Below the pieces are notes generated by a model. That model did not search any database. It saw only the letters and a list, made by a program, of their open reading frames with translations, and had not been told where the DNA came from. A stretch of DNA of 64,000 nt, taken from Burkholderiaceae bacterium (GTDB taxonomy: Bacteria; Pseudomonadota; Gammaproteobacteria; Burkholderiales; Burkholderiaceae_C). The stretch is taken from the NCBI GenBank assembly GCA_016790515.1, contig JAEUOY010000128.1, forward strand, positions 1 to 64,000, written 5' to 3'. Positions 10,671 through 21,109 of the stretch are shown one piece after another. The translations under genes were made by a program, and so were the position numbers. Numbering within the stretch: the first letter of the stretch is position 1; every line of letters starts with the position of its first letter.

Positions 10671-11803
10671 CGAACCACCCTCAGGATGCGCCCGTCGGCG
10701 TTGTCGGTCAGCAGGTACAGCCAGCCGTCGGGGCCCTGGCGCACGTCGCGGATGCGCTCGTTCAGCGCCTGCAGCAGCCGTTCCTGCTTCGCCACCGCAT
10801 TGTTCGCCAGCTCGACGCGGATCAGCGTCTGCGCGCGCAGCGCGCCGATGAACAGGCTGCCCTTCCAGCCCGGGTAGCGGTCGCTGGTCAGGAAGGCCAT
10901 GCCGCTGGGCGCGATCGAGGTCGGCACCCAGTGGGCCACCGGCGGCTCCACGTCGGCGCGATCGCTGCCTTCGCCGATCCGGGTGCCGATCACGTAGTTG
11001 CGGCCGTGGGTGATCACCGGCCAGCCGTAGTTGCGGCCGGGCAGCGTGCGGTTCAGCTCGTCGCCGCCCTGCGGGCCGTGCTCGGTGGTCCACAGCTCGC
11101 CGGTGGCCGGATGGATCGCCGCGCCCTGTACGTTGCGGTGGCCCCAGCTCCAGATCTCGGGGCGCGCGCCGGGCCGGCCGACCAGCGGGTTGTCGGCCGG
11201 CACGCGGCCGTCGGCTTCGATGCGGACGATCTTGCCGAGGTGGTTGTCCAGCACCTGCGCATCGTCCTTGCGCGAGAAGCGGTCGCCGAGCGTGACGAAC
11301 AGCCGGCCGTCGGTGCCGAATGCCAGCCGCGAACCGAAGTGCAGGCTGCTGGCCACCTTGGGCGCCTGGCGGAAGATCACCTGCAGCTCGGCCAGCCGTT
11401 CGGCCCCGGGCTCGCCGTCGAGCCGGGCGCGGGCCACCGCGGTGCCGTTGTCCGAGCCGCTGCCGGGCTCGCTGTAACTCCAGTAGACCCAGCGGTTGCG
11501 GGCGAACTGCGGGTCCAGCACCACGTCGAGCAGCCCGCCCTGGCCGTCGGCCACCACCGCCGGCAGGCCGGGCAGCGGCGGGCCCGGCTTGCCGTCGGCG
11601 GCAACGATGCGCATGCGGCCGGGCCGCTCGGTCACCAGCATCCGTCCGTCGGGCAGGAAGGCCAGGCCCCAGGGGTTGACCAGGCCATGGGCCACCGTCA
11701 CCACCTTGGCTTCGCCGGCCTGCAGCGGTCCGGCCAGCCCGGCGGCGGTCGCGGCCGCGGCGGCCAGCCACTGCCGGCGCGTGACGGGGTGCGGGGAGGT
11801 CAT
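10667..11803 (-). CDS. PQQ-dependent soluble sugar (aldose/sorbosone) dehydrogenase family protein
   Basis: 378 aa. The N-terminus has a Tat-like signal ([18 protein letters not shown]), indicating periplasmic export after folding. The rest is the six-bladed propeller of the YliI/soluble glucose dehydrogenase family, with motifs [63 protein letters not shown] and the C-terminal [18 protein letters not shown]. It would oxidise an aldose or alcohol with PQQ; the substrate is not predictable. It overlaps recJ and nthA by 4 bases each, an unusual position for a periplasmic oxidoreductase. Confidence 0.88.
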   Translation of the reverse strand: MTSPHPVTRRQWLAAAAATAAGLAGPLQAGEAKVVTVAHGLVNPWGLAFLPDGRMLVTERPGRMRIVAADGKPGPPLPGLPAVVADGQGGLLDVVLDPQFARNRWVYWSYSEPGSGSDNGTAVARARLDGEPGAERLAELQVIFRQAPKVASSLHFGSRLAFGTDGRLFVTLGDRFSRKDDAQVLDNHLGKIVRIEADGRVPADNPLVGRPGARPEIWSWGHRNVQGAAIHPATGELWTTEHGPQGGDELNRTLPGRNYGWPVITHGRNYVIGTRIGEGSDRADVEPPVAHWVPTSIAPSGMAFLTSDRYPGWKGSLFIGALRAQTLIRVELANNAVAKQERLLQALNERIRDVRQGPDGWLYLLTDNADGRILRVVR

Positions 11804-13596
11804 GGACGGGGTTCTACCACCGCCGCGGTCGCCGCCGTCGCAGCCGGGTCGACGACCGCTTCCACGACCATCTGCAGCCGCTGCCGACCCTGGTATTCGT
11901 CGACGCCGACGCGGTAGGCCAGCGTCACCCGCGCCGGCAGCGGCTCGGCATGGCCGAACCAGATCGCGTCGCGCAGCGCGCCGGCATGGCGCAACCGCAG
12001 CTTCAGGTGCTTCTCGCCGACCAGGCGCTGCTGCAGCACCTCGACCTCGTCGCAGAACAGTGGCGCCTCGAAGCCCTGGCCCCAGACCTGCGCGTCGAGC
12101 GTGGCCACCGTCGGCAGGTCGAAGTACTCGGCGGCCAGCGGGCCGTCGGTGGCCAGCACGCGGTGCAGCGCGGCCGGCTGCAGCCACTCGGCGGCCACCT
12201 GCTGCAGCGCGGCGGCGAAGGCCGGCCACTGGTCTTCGGCCAGCGTGCAGCCGGCGGCCATCGCATGGCCGCCGAAGCGCAGCAGCACGCCGGGGTGGCG
12301 CTTGCTGACCAGGTCCAGCGCGTCGCGCAGGTGGAAGCCGGCGATCGAGCGGCCCGACCCCTTCAGCAACCCGTCCTGGCCACGCGCCAGCACGAAGGTG
12401 GGCCGGTGCAACCGGTCCTTCAGCCGTCCGGCGACGATGCCGACCACGCCTTCGTGGAAGGCCGGGTCGTACAGCACCAGCGCCGGCGGCGCCGCGGCAG
12501 CGTCGGGCTGGGCGGCGAGCAGCCCGTCGAGCAGCGCCTCGGCCTGCAGCCGCATGTCGGACTCGAGCTCGCGCCGCTGGCGGTTGATCGCGTCGAGCTG
12601 GCGTGCCAGTTCGGCGGCGCGCGCCGGGTCGTCGGTGCTGAGGCATTCGATGCCCAGCGTCATGTCCGACAGCCGGCCCGCGGCATTGACGCGCGGCCCC
12701 AGCGCAAAGCCGAAGTCGAAGCCGGCGGCGCCCGCAGGCACCCGCCCGGCCGCCGCGAACAGCGCCGCGACGCCGGGCTGCATGCGGCCGGCGCGCACCC
12801 GCTTCAGACCCTGCGCGACCAGCCGGCGGTTGTTGCCGTCCAGCCGCACCACGTCGGCCACCGTGCCGAGTGCGACCAGGTCGAGCAGGGCGTCCAGCCT
12901 GGGCTGGCCGGCGGCGTCGTACTGGCCGCGTCTGCGCTGTTCGGCGCGCAGCGCGAGCAGCACGTAGAACATCACGCCGACACCGGCCAGCGCCTTGCTC
13001 TCGAAGTCGCAGCCGGGCTGGTTCGGATTGACGATCACGTCCGCGTCGGGCAGCTGCACCGCGCCGTCGGGGCCGAGTGCCGGCAGGTGGTGGTCGGTCA
13101 CCAGCACCCCGAGCCCCAGCGCGCGGGCGTGGGCGACGCCGGCGCTGCTGGCGATGCCGTTGTCCACCGTCACCAGCAGCCGCGGCGGGTGCTGCGGGTC
13201 GCGCGCCAGCGCCAGGTCGACGATTGCCGGCGTCAGGCCGTAGCCATGCACCGCGCGGTCGGGCACCACGTAGCCGACGCTGCCCGGCACCGCGCCCAGC
13301 ATGGCCAGCCCGCGCAGCGCGACGGCGCAGGCGGTGGCGCCGTCGCAGTCGTAGTCGGCGACGATGCAGATGCGCTGTCCGGCGGTGATCGCATCGGCCA
13401 GCAGCACCGCGGCCTCGGCCGCGCCCTTCAGCGTGGCCGGCGGCAGCAGCCGGCCCAGGCCGTCGTCGAGCTCGTCGGCCGAGCGCACGCCGCGGGCCGC
13501 GAACAGCCGCGCCAGCAGCGGGTGCACGCCGGCCTGTTCGAGCGCGAAGGCCACCCTCGGCGGCACGTCGCGGGTGACCCAGGCCGGCGTGCTCAC
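11800..13596 (-). CDS. recJ: Single-stranded-DNA-specific 5'-3' exonuclease RecJ
   Basis: Recombination and repair exonuclease, 598 aa from GTG 13596. That start is chosen because it overlaps the upstream stop in GTGA; an in-frame ATG at 13704 would lie deep in the upstream gene. DHH-family catalytic motifs are visible: DYDCDG at 81-86, VDNG at 144-147 and TDHH at 167-170. The DHHA1 domain follows ([31 protein letters not shown]), then the C-terminal OB region. It is second gene of the long minus-strand operon, after the rpfE-like gene, as in several proteobacteria. Confidence 0.95.
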   Translation of the reverse strand: MSTPAWVTRDVPPRVAFALEQAGVHPLLARLFAARGVRSADELDDGLGRLLPPATLKGAAEAAVLLADAITAGQRICIVADYDCDGATACAVALRGLAMLGAVPGSVGYVVPDRAVHGYGLTPAIVDLALARDPQHPPRLLVTVDNGIASSAGVAHARALGLGVLVTDHHLPALGPDGAVQLPDADVIVNPNQPGCDFESKALAGVGVMFYVLLALRAEQRRRGQYDAAGQPRLDALLDLVALGTVADVVRLDGNNRRLVAQGLKRVRAGRMQPGVAALFAAAGRVPAGAAGFDFGFALGPRVNAAGRLSDMTLGIECLSTDDPARAAELARQLDAINRQRRELESDMRLQAEALLDGLLAAQPDAAAAPPALVLYDPAFHEGVVGIVAGRLKDRLHRPTFVLARGQDGLLKGSGRSIAGFHLRDALDLVSKRHPGVLLRFGGHAMAAGCTLAEDQWPAFAAALQQVAAEWLQPAALHRVLATDGPLAAEYFDLPTVATLDAQVWGQGFEAPLFCDEVEVLQQRLVGEKHLKLRLRHAGALRDAIWFGHAEPLPARVTLAYRVGVDEYQGRQRLQMVVEAVVDPAATAATAAVVEPRP

Positions 13597-14519
13597 AGCG
13601 CCTCCAGCACCGCGTGCACCGAGGGCCTGCGCCAGCTCGCCGCCAGGCGCTGCCACAGGCCCGACGCCGCCGGGGCCCAGGTCCGGGCATGCCGTTCGCC
13701 GCACAGCGTCAGGCTCAGCGGCCCGCTGGCGCGCAGCAGCCCGGCGATCGGGCCGGCGTCCAGCGCCTGCCAGGCTTCACACCAGGCGGCCCAGTCCTCG
13801 GCCAGCGCGGCGTCGCGCAGGCGGTCGTCGACCTGCACCATGTCGGGCGCCGCGGCGCCGGACAGCCGGCCGCAGCCGCTCAGCCAGAACGAGTTGACGC
13901 TGGGCAGCCCGGCCGCCTCGCGGGCCTGGTTGATCGGGTGGGTGTGCAGCAGCATCTGCACCTCGTTCTGCAGCCGGCGCACCAGCCGCGCGCTGCGCTG
14001 CCCGGGCAGCCAGGGGTCGATGTTGCGGCCGACCACGCGGTCGAGCGAGGCGGTGACCAGGCCGTCGAGCAGCGGGTGGGCCGCCAGCCAGTCCATCGGC
14101 GCGGCCCAGTGCAGCGTGAAGCCCTCGGTCTCGAACAGCGGGCGCAGCGCGTCGAGCAGCGCGCGCGACTCGGCCTCGGCCAGCTGCAGCGCGGCCGGGT
14201 CGGTCAGGCTGACCGCGTCGCTGCCGACATGCAGGTGCACCGGCGTCAGCCGGCCCCAGCCGTGCTCGGCGGCCGGCAGGCCGAGCGCGGCGGCCTGCAG
14301 CGCGGCGAACGGCAGCGCCGCATCGGGTGCGTGCGGCCAGCCCAGGGCGCGGGCCAGCGCCTGCTCGTGCGGCGGGTTCGGGCTGAACTCGTCGCTGCCC
14401 AGCGCTTCGCCGGGCGCCAGCCGGCCGAGCAGCCGCGTCAGCGAGGGCAGCGACAGAGATTGCAGCGCCTGCCGGCCGGCCTCGGACACGCTGCCGGCGA
14501 AGGGGACGATCAGGTGCAT
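13593..14519 (-). CDS. RpfE-like conserved protein (COG4255 type) upstream of recJ
   Basis: 308 aa, conserved in beta- and gammaproteobacteria next to recJ. In Xanthomonas the neighbour of recJ is called rpfE; elsewhere it is loosely labelled a cofactor-independent phosphoglycerate mutase-like protein. No active-site motif can be assigned. Visible conserved pieces are MHLIVPFAGS at the start, TPVHLHVGSDAVSLTDP at about 92-108, LHTHPINQARE at about 192-202 and FWLSGCGRL at about 212-220. It is translationally coupled to recJ (GTGA overlap). A decayed partial copy lies at about 16405-16651. Confidence 0.62.
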   Translation of the reverse strand: MHLIVPFAGSVSEAGRQALQSLSLPSLTRLLGRLAPGEALGSDEFSPNPPHEQALARALGWPHAPDAALPFAALQAAALGLPAAEHGWGRLTPVHLHVGSDAVSLTDPAALQLAEAESRALLDALRPLFETEGFTLHWAAPMDWLAAHPLLDGLVTASLDRVVGRNIDPWLPGQRSARLVRRLQNEVQMLLHTHPINQAREAAGLPSVNSFWLSGCGRLSGAAAPDMVQVDDRLRDAALAEDWAAWCEAWQALDAGPIAGLLRASGPLSLTLCGERHARTWAPAASGLWQRLAASWRRPSVHAVLEAL

Positions 14520-14825
14520 GTCAGTGCCGGACCGCCGTCCCGGGCGGCTGAAGCGCGCTTCGGGAGGGCGGCGGGCAGGGCGGGCGAGCGGGCTTCATCG
14601 ATCCGGATTATCCGGGCACGGCGCCACCGACCTCCGGCGGATGCCCGGGTCGCAGGGTGCCTGGCTGCATGCGCCAGGCGCGGTCGTCCTGCGGCTGGCC
14701 GGCTTCGGTGGTTGTGGGTCGTGTCGGGGCTCCGCCGGCGCCGCAACGCGTCGCGATCCGGAAGCTGCCCGGACGGGTGGCGCGCGACGCGCCGACCCGC
14801 GTCCTGCAACCCGCGGCGCGGGCGT
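14520..14825. other. Spacer upstream of the rpfE-like gene, no gene seen
   Basis: 306 bases without a convincing coding frame. On the minus strand a GATAAT hexamer at 14607-14612, 88 bases before the rpfE-like ATG, could be a -10 element, though it sits inside a small palindrome and has no clear -35. A 6-bp inverted repeat (GCCTGG/CCAGGC) spans 14659-14679. The right end abuts the stop of the unrecognised 376-aa gene. The boundary of the inserted zone presumably lies here. Confidence 0.4.
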
Positions 14826-15956
14826 TCAGCGGCGAAGGCTTTGCAGCCAGTCGACTTCGGCCTGTTCCTCGATGGACGTCCAGCCGCCGGCCAGGATGTC
14901 TTTCAGCAGGTCGACCAGGGCAGCGCCCGACGGGCTGCCCAGACCGTCGGCCAGGGCCCCCTTGGGGCGGCTGCGGCACTGCAGGCGGGCCAGGCGCACG
15001 TACTCGAATGCCACGTCGTCGGCATCCGAATGGCGTTTCTCGTCGAGGTTCGAGAACGCGATGTAAACGAGGCCCAGATCGCCCAGCAGCTCGACGTGCA
15101 TCGCTCGGGCCAGGCCTTCCTCGTCGAAGCTGAACATGCCGTAGTAGCGGTCGACCAGCTGGTCGACGCGCGGGTCTGCGTGCAGGCCGCGCACGGAATA
15201 GTGAATCTCCTCCGCGGCGAAGCCGCCAGCCGCGCCGCCGACGATCAGGCCCACCAGCCCGCCCAAGGGGCCGGCCACCAGAAGCCCGGCCGCCGCACCC
15301 GCCCAGGCCCCACCGAATCCGCCGGCCATCGAAGTGGCGTTCTTGCTCACGGCGAAGGACTTGTCCCGCGACACATAGATGTCCAGTCCGGCCAGGGCCA
15401 CGCTGAGCAGCAGCAGGCCCGCTCCGCGCAGCTTCATGCCGCCGGGCGTGATCGACTTGCGGCTGCCGCCGGCCTTGTCGATCGCCTTCAGGAAGACCTC
15501 GTCCATCTGCTCGGGCGACAAGTCCTTCAAGGGCACGGCCTTCAGGTCCTTGCCCGCACCCACCGACGGCAGCTTGCCCTCGCGGGCCAGCGCGTTGGCG
15601 GCGTTGACCAGCAGCTGGTGCTTGGCGGGTTGCCGGGTGAGCAGCTTGGACAACACGGCCACCGTGGCGCGCGCCTTGTCCTGCTGAATCAGGCGCAGTT
15701 CGTTGCGCCGGCCGGCGATGTAGTCGAAGGCCCGGGCCGCCATGCCTCGATTGCAGCGTGCCCACGCCAGCACGTCGTCGGCTTCGGCACGGATCAGCTT
15801 CATGTATTCGAGGCGCGTGGGCACGTCCTGGATCAGTTGCGTGCCCACGAGCGCTGCTTCGGCCGCAAACGAGTTCACTGCCAGCCGCGTGCTGTCATAG
15901 GCACGATCGAGCTCGGCCCATGCCAGCTCGACGTCGATCAGCGAGGGGGACTGCAT
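14826..15956 (-). CDS. Unrecognised protein with a glycine-zipper membrane hairpin
   Basis: 376 aa from ATG 15956; not recognised. The first 150 residues are predicted helical, polar and Lys/Arg/Gln-rich. Residues about 175-195 form a hydrophobic segment (GLLLLSVALAGLDIYV). Residues about 207-245 form a Gly/Ala-rich hydrophobic hairpin (AAAGLLVAGPLGGLVGLIVG) of the glycine-zipper kind seen in pore-forming or membrane-inserting proteins. The C-terminal 120 residues are soluble and acidic. No N-terminal signal peptide is present. It is followed upstream, 7 bases away, by a second unrecognised gene on the same strand. It sits inside the rpfE-lolC insertion zone. Confidence 0.6.
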   Translation of the reverse strand: MQSPSLIDVELAWAELDRAYDSTRLAVNSFAAEAALVGTQLIQDVPTRLEYMKLIRAEADDVLAWARCNRGMAARAFDYIAGRRNELRLIQQDKARATVAVLSKLLTRQPAKHQLLVNAANALAREGKLPSVGAGKDLKAVPLKDLSPEQMDEVFLKAIDKAGGSRKSITPGGMKLRGAGLLLLSVALAGLDIYVSRDKSFAVSKNATSMAGGFGGAWAGAAAGLLVAGPLGGLVGLIVGGAAGGFAAEEIHYSVRGLHADPRVDQLVDRYYGMFSFDEEGLARAMHVELLGDLGLVYIAFSNLDEKRHSDADDVAFEYVRLARLQCRSRPKGALADGLGSPSGAALVDLLKDILAGGWTSIEEQAEVDWLQSLRR

Positions 15957-15963
15957 GCCTCGG

Positions 15964-16368
15964 TCACTTCGAGGGTGTCGGGGCCGCGGAGCGGTTCGGC
16001 GGCATGGCGTGCGCAAGGTCCGAGCCGGGCGGCGCAGCCCGCAACCAGAGATAGTCCGCGCCTGCCCCCAGGGCATGGCGCACGCCCCGGAAGGCACGCC
16101 ATCCCGCGTAGTTGCTCCCGCACTCGAAGCCGAGCGGCGAGCCGTCCGCGACAAAGGTCAGCAAGTTGCTCTCGCACCAATCCAGGCGAAGCTGCATCTC
16201 GTGAGGTCCGTCGGCCACGTCGAACTCGAACAGTTGCCCGCTTCGGACAACGCCCACCGGCACACCGTCGACCAGGACCTTGTAGGCACGAAGCAGGTCG
16301 GCAAGCTCGCGGCCCCGCTTCAATCGGACGGTCGTGGCTTCTCGCTCGGGGCCTGATCGCGTTTGCAC
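15964..16368 (-). CDS. Unrecognised 134-aa protein, start uncertain
   Basis: The open frame begins at GTG 16368 (134 aa); a TTG at codon 17 is an alternative. Residues about 28-75 look like a small beta-sandwich (YKVLVDGVPVGVVRSGQLFE) with PEGA-like periodicity, and Cys56/Cys74 may pair. There is no signal peptide or membrane segment. The frame stays open upstream of the GTG and runs without a stop into the decayed rpfE-like copy at 16405-16651, so the N-terminus may be chimeric. It is 7 bases upstream of the 376-aa gene and probably cotranscribed. Function unknown. Confidence 0.5.
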   Translation of the reverse strand: MQTRSGPEREATTVRLKRGRELADLLRAYKVLVDGVPVGVVRSGQLFEFDVADGPHEMQLRLDWCESNLLTFVADGSPLGFECGSNYAGWRAFRGVRHALGAGADYLWLRAAPPGSDLAHAMPPNRSAAPTPSK

Positions 16369-16404
16369 GGCGAGACCGAGGATAACTGCTGGACCGGGCC
16401 GCGT

Positions 16405-16651
16405 CGAAGCCGCCAGCCGGCCGCAGCCGCCGAGCAGCGGGTGGGCCGCCCGCCCATCCTGCGGCGCGGCCCGGTGCAGCGTGAAGCCCCCGGTCTCGAA
16501 CAGCGGGTGCAGCGCGTCGAGCAGCGCGCGCGACCCGGCCTGCAGCGCGGCGAACGGCAGCGCCGCATCGGGTGCGTGCGGCCAGCCTGGGGCGCGGGCC
16601 AGCGCCTGCTCGTGCGGCGGGTTCGGGCTGAACTCGTCGCTGCCCAGCGCT
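16405..16651 (-). pseudogene. Partial, internally deleted copy of the rpfE-like gene
   Basis: On the minus strand this stretch matches the rpfE-like gene at 13593-14519. Segments read SDEFSPNPPHEQALARA, GWPHAPDAALPFAALQA, SRALLDALHPLFET, GFTLHRAAP and AHPLL, then GCGRL, in the same order as the intact protein (from about residue 42 to about 220). Two in-frame deletions remove about 40 codons (between LQA and SRALL) and about 60 codons (between AHPLL and GCGRL). The first 40 codons and any start codon are missing, and the frame is closed upstream by a TAG near 16748. Same orientation as the intact gene 2.2 kb away. Confidence 0.85.
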
Positions 16652-16709
16652 GGCTGCGGCCGGCGAGCGCCGTCCGGGCGAGCAGCAGCCGGGGCGTGCC
16701 GCGCACCGG

Positions 16710-16715
16710 TACACT
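16710..16715 (+). promoter_or_regulatory. Possible -10 element upstream of the histidine kinase
   Basis: TACACT in the context GGTACACTGG lies 34 bases before the small ORF at 16749 and about 206 bases before the kinase GTG. No convincing -35 is seen 17 bases upstream. It is the only AT-containing promoter-like hexamer in an otherwise very GC-rich stretch. Confidence 0.22.
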
Positions 16716-16748
16716 GGTTCGAGATCCTGGACGCATGCCGACGACTCT

Positions 16749-16919
16749 ATGGGGACCGCTCGCCCGGACGCCGAATGCCGCCGGCTTGCCGGCGCGCTGT
16801 TCGCCGACATCGTCGCGGCACGCGCCGGCGGATGGCTCGGGCCGCTGCTGTCCGACGGCGGCGAGCCTTCTGACAAGCGGTCGCTGACCGGCCGTCGGTT
16901 GCGTTTCGCGGAGCGCTGA
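16749..16919 (+). CDS. Possible 56-aa ORF just upstream of the histidine kinase
   Basis: ATG 16749 to TGA 16919 gives 56 aa, ending 1 base before the kinase GTG at 16921. The product would have a Leu/Ala-rich amphipathic stretch (RRLAGALFADIVAARAGGWL) and a basic C-terminus (TGRRLRFAER). No family recognised and no clear ribosome site. The tight junction with the kinase suggests either a coupled leader peptide or a chance open frame in GC-rich DNA. Confidence 0.3.
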   Translation: MGTARPDAECRRLAGALFADIVAARAGGWLGPLLSDGGEPSDKRSLTGRRLRFAER

Positions 16920-16920
16920 G

Positions 16921-19536
<2,616 letters not shown>

Positions 19537-19725
19537 GCTCCGGCCAGGGCGCGTTCGAAGGCCCGACAGCCGGCGACGGCTTCGGGCAGGCCGCCGAATC
19601 CCGGGATCCTGCGCCGAACGCGACTGCGCGCTGCCTGTGCACTTGCTCCGGACGTGCATGCGGCCGAACCGCGCCGACGGTGGATCACGTGGCCAGGGAG
19701 CGATGGCCGCTCCTGGCCAGGCGTG
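19537..19725. other. Spacer after the histidine kinase with a hairpin
   Basis: 189 bases with no coding frame I can support. An inverted repeat GGCCAGG (19691-19697) / CCTGGCC (19712-19718), with partial pairing inside, could act as a terminator for the kinase gene, though no T-run follows. The lolC-like copy begins directly afterwards. Confidence 0.35.
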
Positions 19726-19958
19726 GTCAGCGCCGGCGCGCCGACCTGGCGCCTCTCGCGCCGGACGCCGCCGATCGAGTCGCGCCGCCATGAACGTGCC
19801 CTGCGAATGGCCGGTCGGCCGGCATTGCGCACGGGCCGGCCAGACCGGGCGGCACGACGGCAGCGTGCCGGTCACTCGGCGCTGATCGACGAGCTCCTGT
19901 CGATGCACGGCTTCCCGCCGGCAGTGGCCGACCGCATGCGCGGCGTGCTGGCGCATGA
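19726..19958 (+). pseudogene. Decayed copy of the lolC upstream region and 5' end
   Basis: This stretch aligns with 21046-21314. The shared part starts in the noncoding leader (both have AGCGCCGGCGCGCCGACCTG), includes the start (ATG 19790 versus 21110; MNVPCEWPVGR versus [11 protein letters not shown]), and ends at a piece encoding FPPAVADRMRGVLAHD versus [16 protein letters not shown]. About 37 bases that encode the first membrane segment in lolC are missing, which breaks the frame. The leader TAGCAT of lolC is also lost. Same orientation as intact lolC, 1.3 kb upstream of it. Confidence 0.85.
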
Positions 19959-20060
19959 CCCAGCGCAAGCCGCCGTCGCACCCGGTCCGGCACCCCGGCG
20001 CTCGGCGTGACAATGACCGGAGCCCCCATCGACCTCGTCAGCCACCACGGAGAGTTCGCC

Positions 20061-20861
20061 ATGGCCGAGCCCCATCGCACGCCCCTGCCCCTTCTTGCCC
20101 CGCTGAGTTGGCTGCGACGCGGTGCTGCCGATCTCCGCGACACGAACTTCCGAGGCGTCTTCTATGGCCTTTGCTTCCTCGGCCTGGCGCTCGCCATCGG
20201 ATGGATGCACGAGGCACTCTGGCAGGCCACGATGGGGCTGACGGCCATCGCCTTCCTGATCGGCCCGTTCCTGTGCTGCGGCGTCTACGAGCTGTCGCGC
20301 CAGCGTGAGCGCGGCGAGCCGCCCGACCTCGTCGCCAGCCTCACCTGCTGGATGCGCAACCTCAAGTCGATTGCGCTGTTCACGGTGCTGCTGGTGTTCT
20401 GCATGATCGTCTGGGCCCGCGTCTCGGTGGTGATGTTCGCGCTGTTCGCCAGTCAGGACTACGTGACACTGCAGGGCATCCTGCGCCAGATCGTCGAGGG
20501 CAGCCGCAACCTCGAGTTCCTGCTCGTCTGGTCCGTGGTGGGCTGCGGCTTCGCCAGCCTGGTGTTCGCGGTCTCGGTGGTGTCGATGCCGCTGCTGCTC
20601 GATCGGCAGGAAGACACGGTCGCCGCGATCGCCGCCAGCGTGCAGGCGCTCTGGCGGCAACCGGCCACCTGCGCAATCTGGGCCGCGTTGATCGTCGGGC
20701 TGGTGGGCGGCAGCCTGCTGCTGTTCCTGCCGGCGATCGTGATCACCGGGCCCTGGGTCGCGCACGCCACCTGGCATGCCTACCGGGCCCTGCTGCCCGT
20801 CGAGCCGTCATCCGCACCCAGCGACGTCGAGCGGGCCGTCCGTGCGCCGGAGCCGCAGTGA
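20061..20861 (+). CDS. DUF2189 multi-pass membrane protein
   Basis: 266 aa from ATG 20061, preceded by GGAGAG; an upstream in-frame start at 20007 adds only an unlikely polar leader. Six hydrophobic segments are seen, starting with GVFYGLCFLGLALAIGWMHEAL and LTAIAFLIGPFLCCGVYELSRQ. The latter, with RGEPPDL and SVVSMPLLLDR, is typical of the DUF2189 inner-membrane family. Function unknown. It lies between the decayed lolC copy and intact lolC, so it belongs to the inserted zone. DUF2189 genes elsewhere sit near cytochrome oxidase or transport genes, but nothing here indicates a role. Confidence 0.85.
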   Translation: MAEPHRTPLPLLAPLSWLRRGAADLRDTNFRGVFYGLCFLGLALAIGWMHEALWQATMGLTAIAFLIGPFLCCGVYELSRQRERGEPPDLVASLTCWMRNLKSIALFTVLLVFCMIVWARVSVVMFALFASQDYVTLQGILRQIVEGSRNLEFLLVWSVVGCGFASLVFAVSVVSMPLLLDRQEDTVAAIAASVQALWRQPATCAIWAALIVGLVGGSLLLFLPAIVITGPWVAHATWHAYRALLPVEPSSAPSDVERAVRAPEPQ

Positions 20862-20890
20862 GGGCTCGTTCCATGGTGTGAGCGCCCCCA

Positions 20891-20980
20891 GGGCCGGGCT
20901 GCGCCCGGCCCGCCCGCGCGGGACAAGGAAACCCGGGACGGCCCGGCGTTTCCCCGAGAGCCGCCGGGGCCCGTCCGGGG
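20891..20980. repeat. Inverted repeats between the DUF2189 gene and lolC
   Basis: A perfect 9-bp stem GGGCCGGGC (20891-20899) / GCCCGGCCC (20903-20911) with a 3-base loop is followed by a longer imperfect palindrome at about 20932-20980 (CCCGGGACGGCCCGGCG against CCGCCGGGGCCCGTCCGGG). It may serve as a terminator for the DUF2189 gene or be a REP-like element. No T-run follows. Confidence 0.45.
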
Positions 20981-21094
20981 CAGCGCGAGCCCACCCGCGG
21001 CCGTGCCCGCGCACCGGCTGTTGCAGGTCCGGCGCTCCGGCCCATGCCAGCGCCGGCGCGCCGACCTGACCCCGCTCGCGACCGACGCCGCTGA

Positions 21095-21100
21095 TAGCAT
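21095..21100 (+). promoter_or_regulatory. Possible -10 element of lolC
   Basis: TAGCAT (in GATAGCAT) ends 9 bases before the lolC ATG, which would give a very short or absent leader. The corresponding position in the decayed copy upstream (19726-19958) reads CGAGTC and has lost the hexamer. No clear -35. Confidence 0.28.
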
Positions 21101-21109
21101 CGCGCCCCT

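Noticed and set aside
10071-11771. A 566-codon frame joining sugar dehydrogenase sequence in the wrong frame to nitrile hydratase alpha
   Set aside because: The first part is an out-of-frame shadow; the alpha subunit starts at ATG 10670, which overlaps the upstream stop.
16711-16730. T-arm-like GGTTCGAGATCC, possible tRNA fragment or att site
   Set aside because: No matching acceptor stem, anticodon arm or D-arm nearby, and no integrase; likely coincidence.
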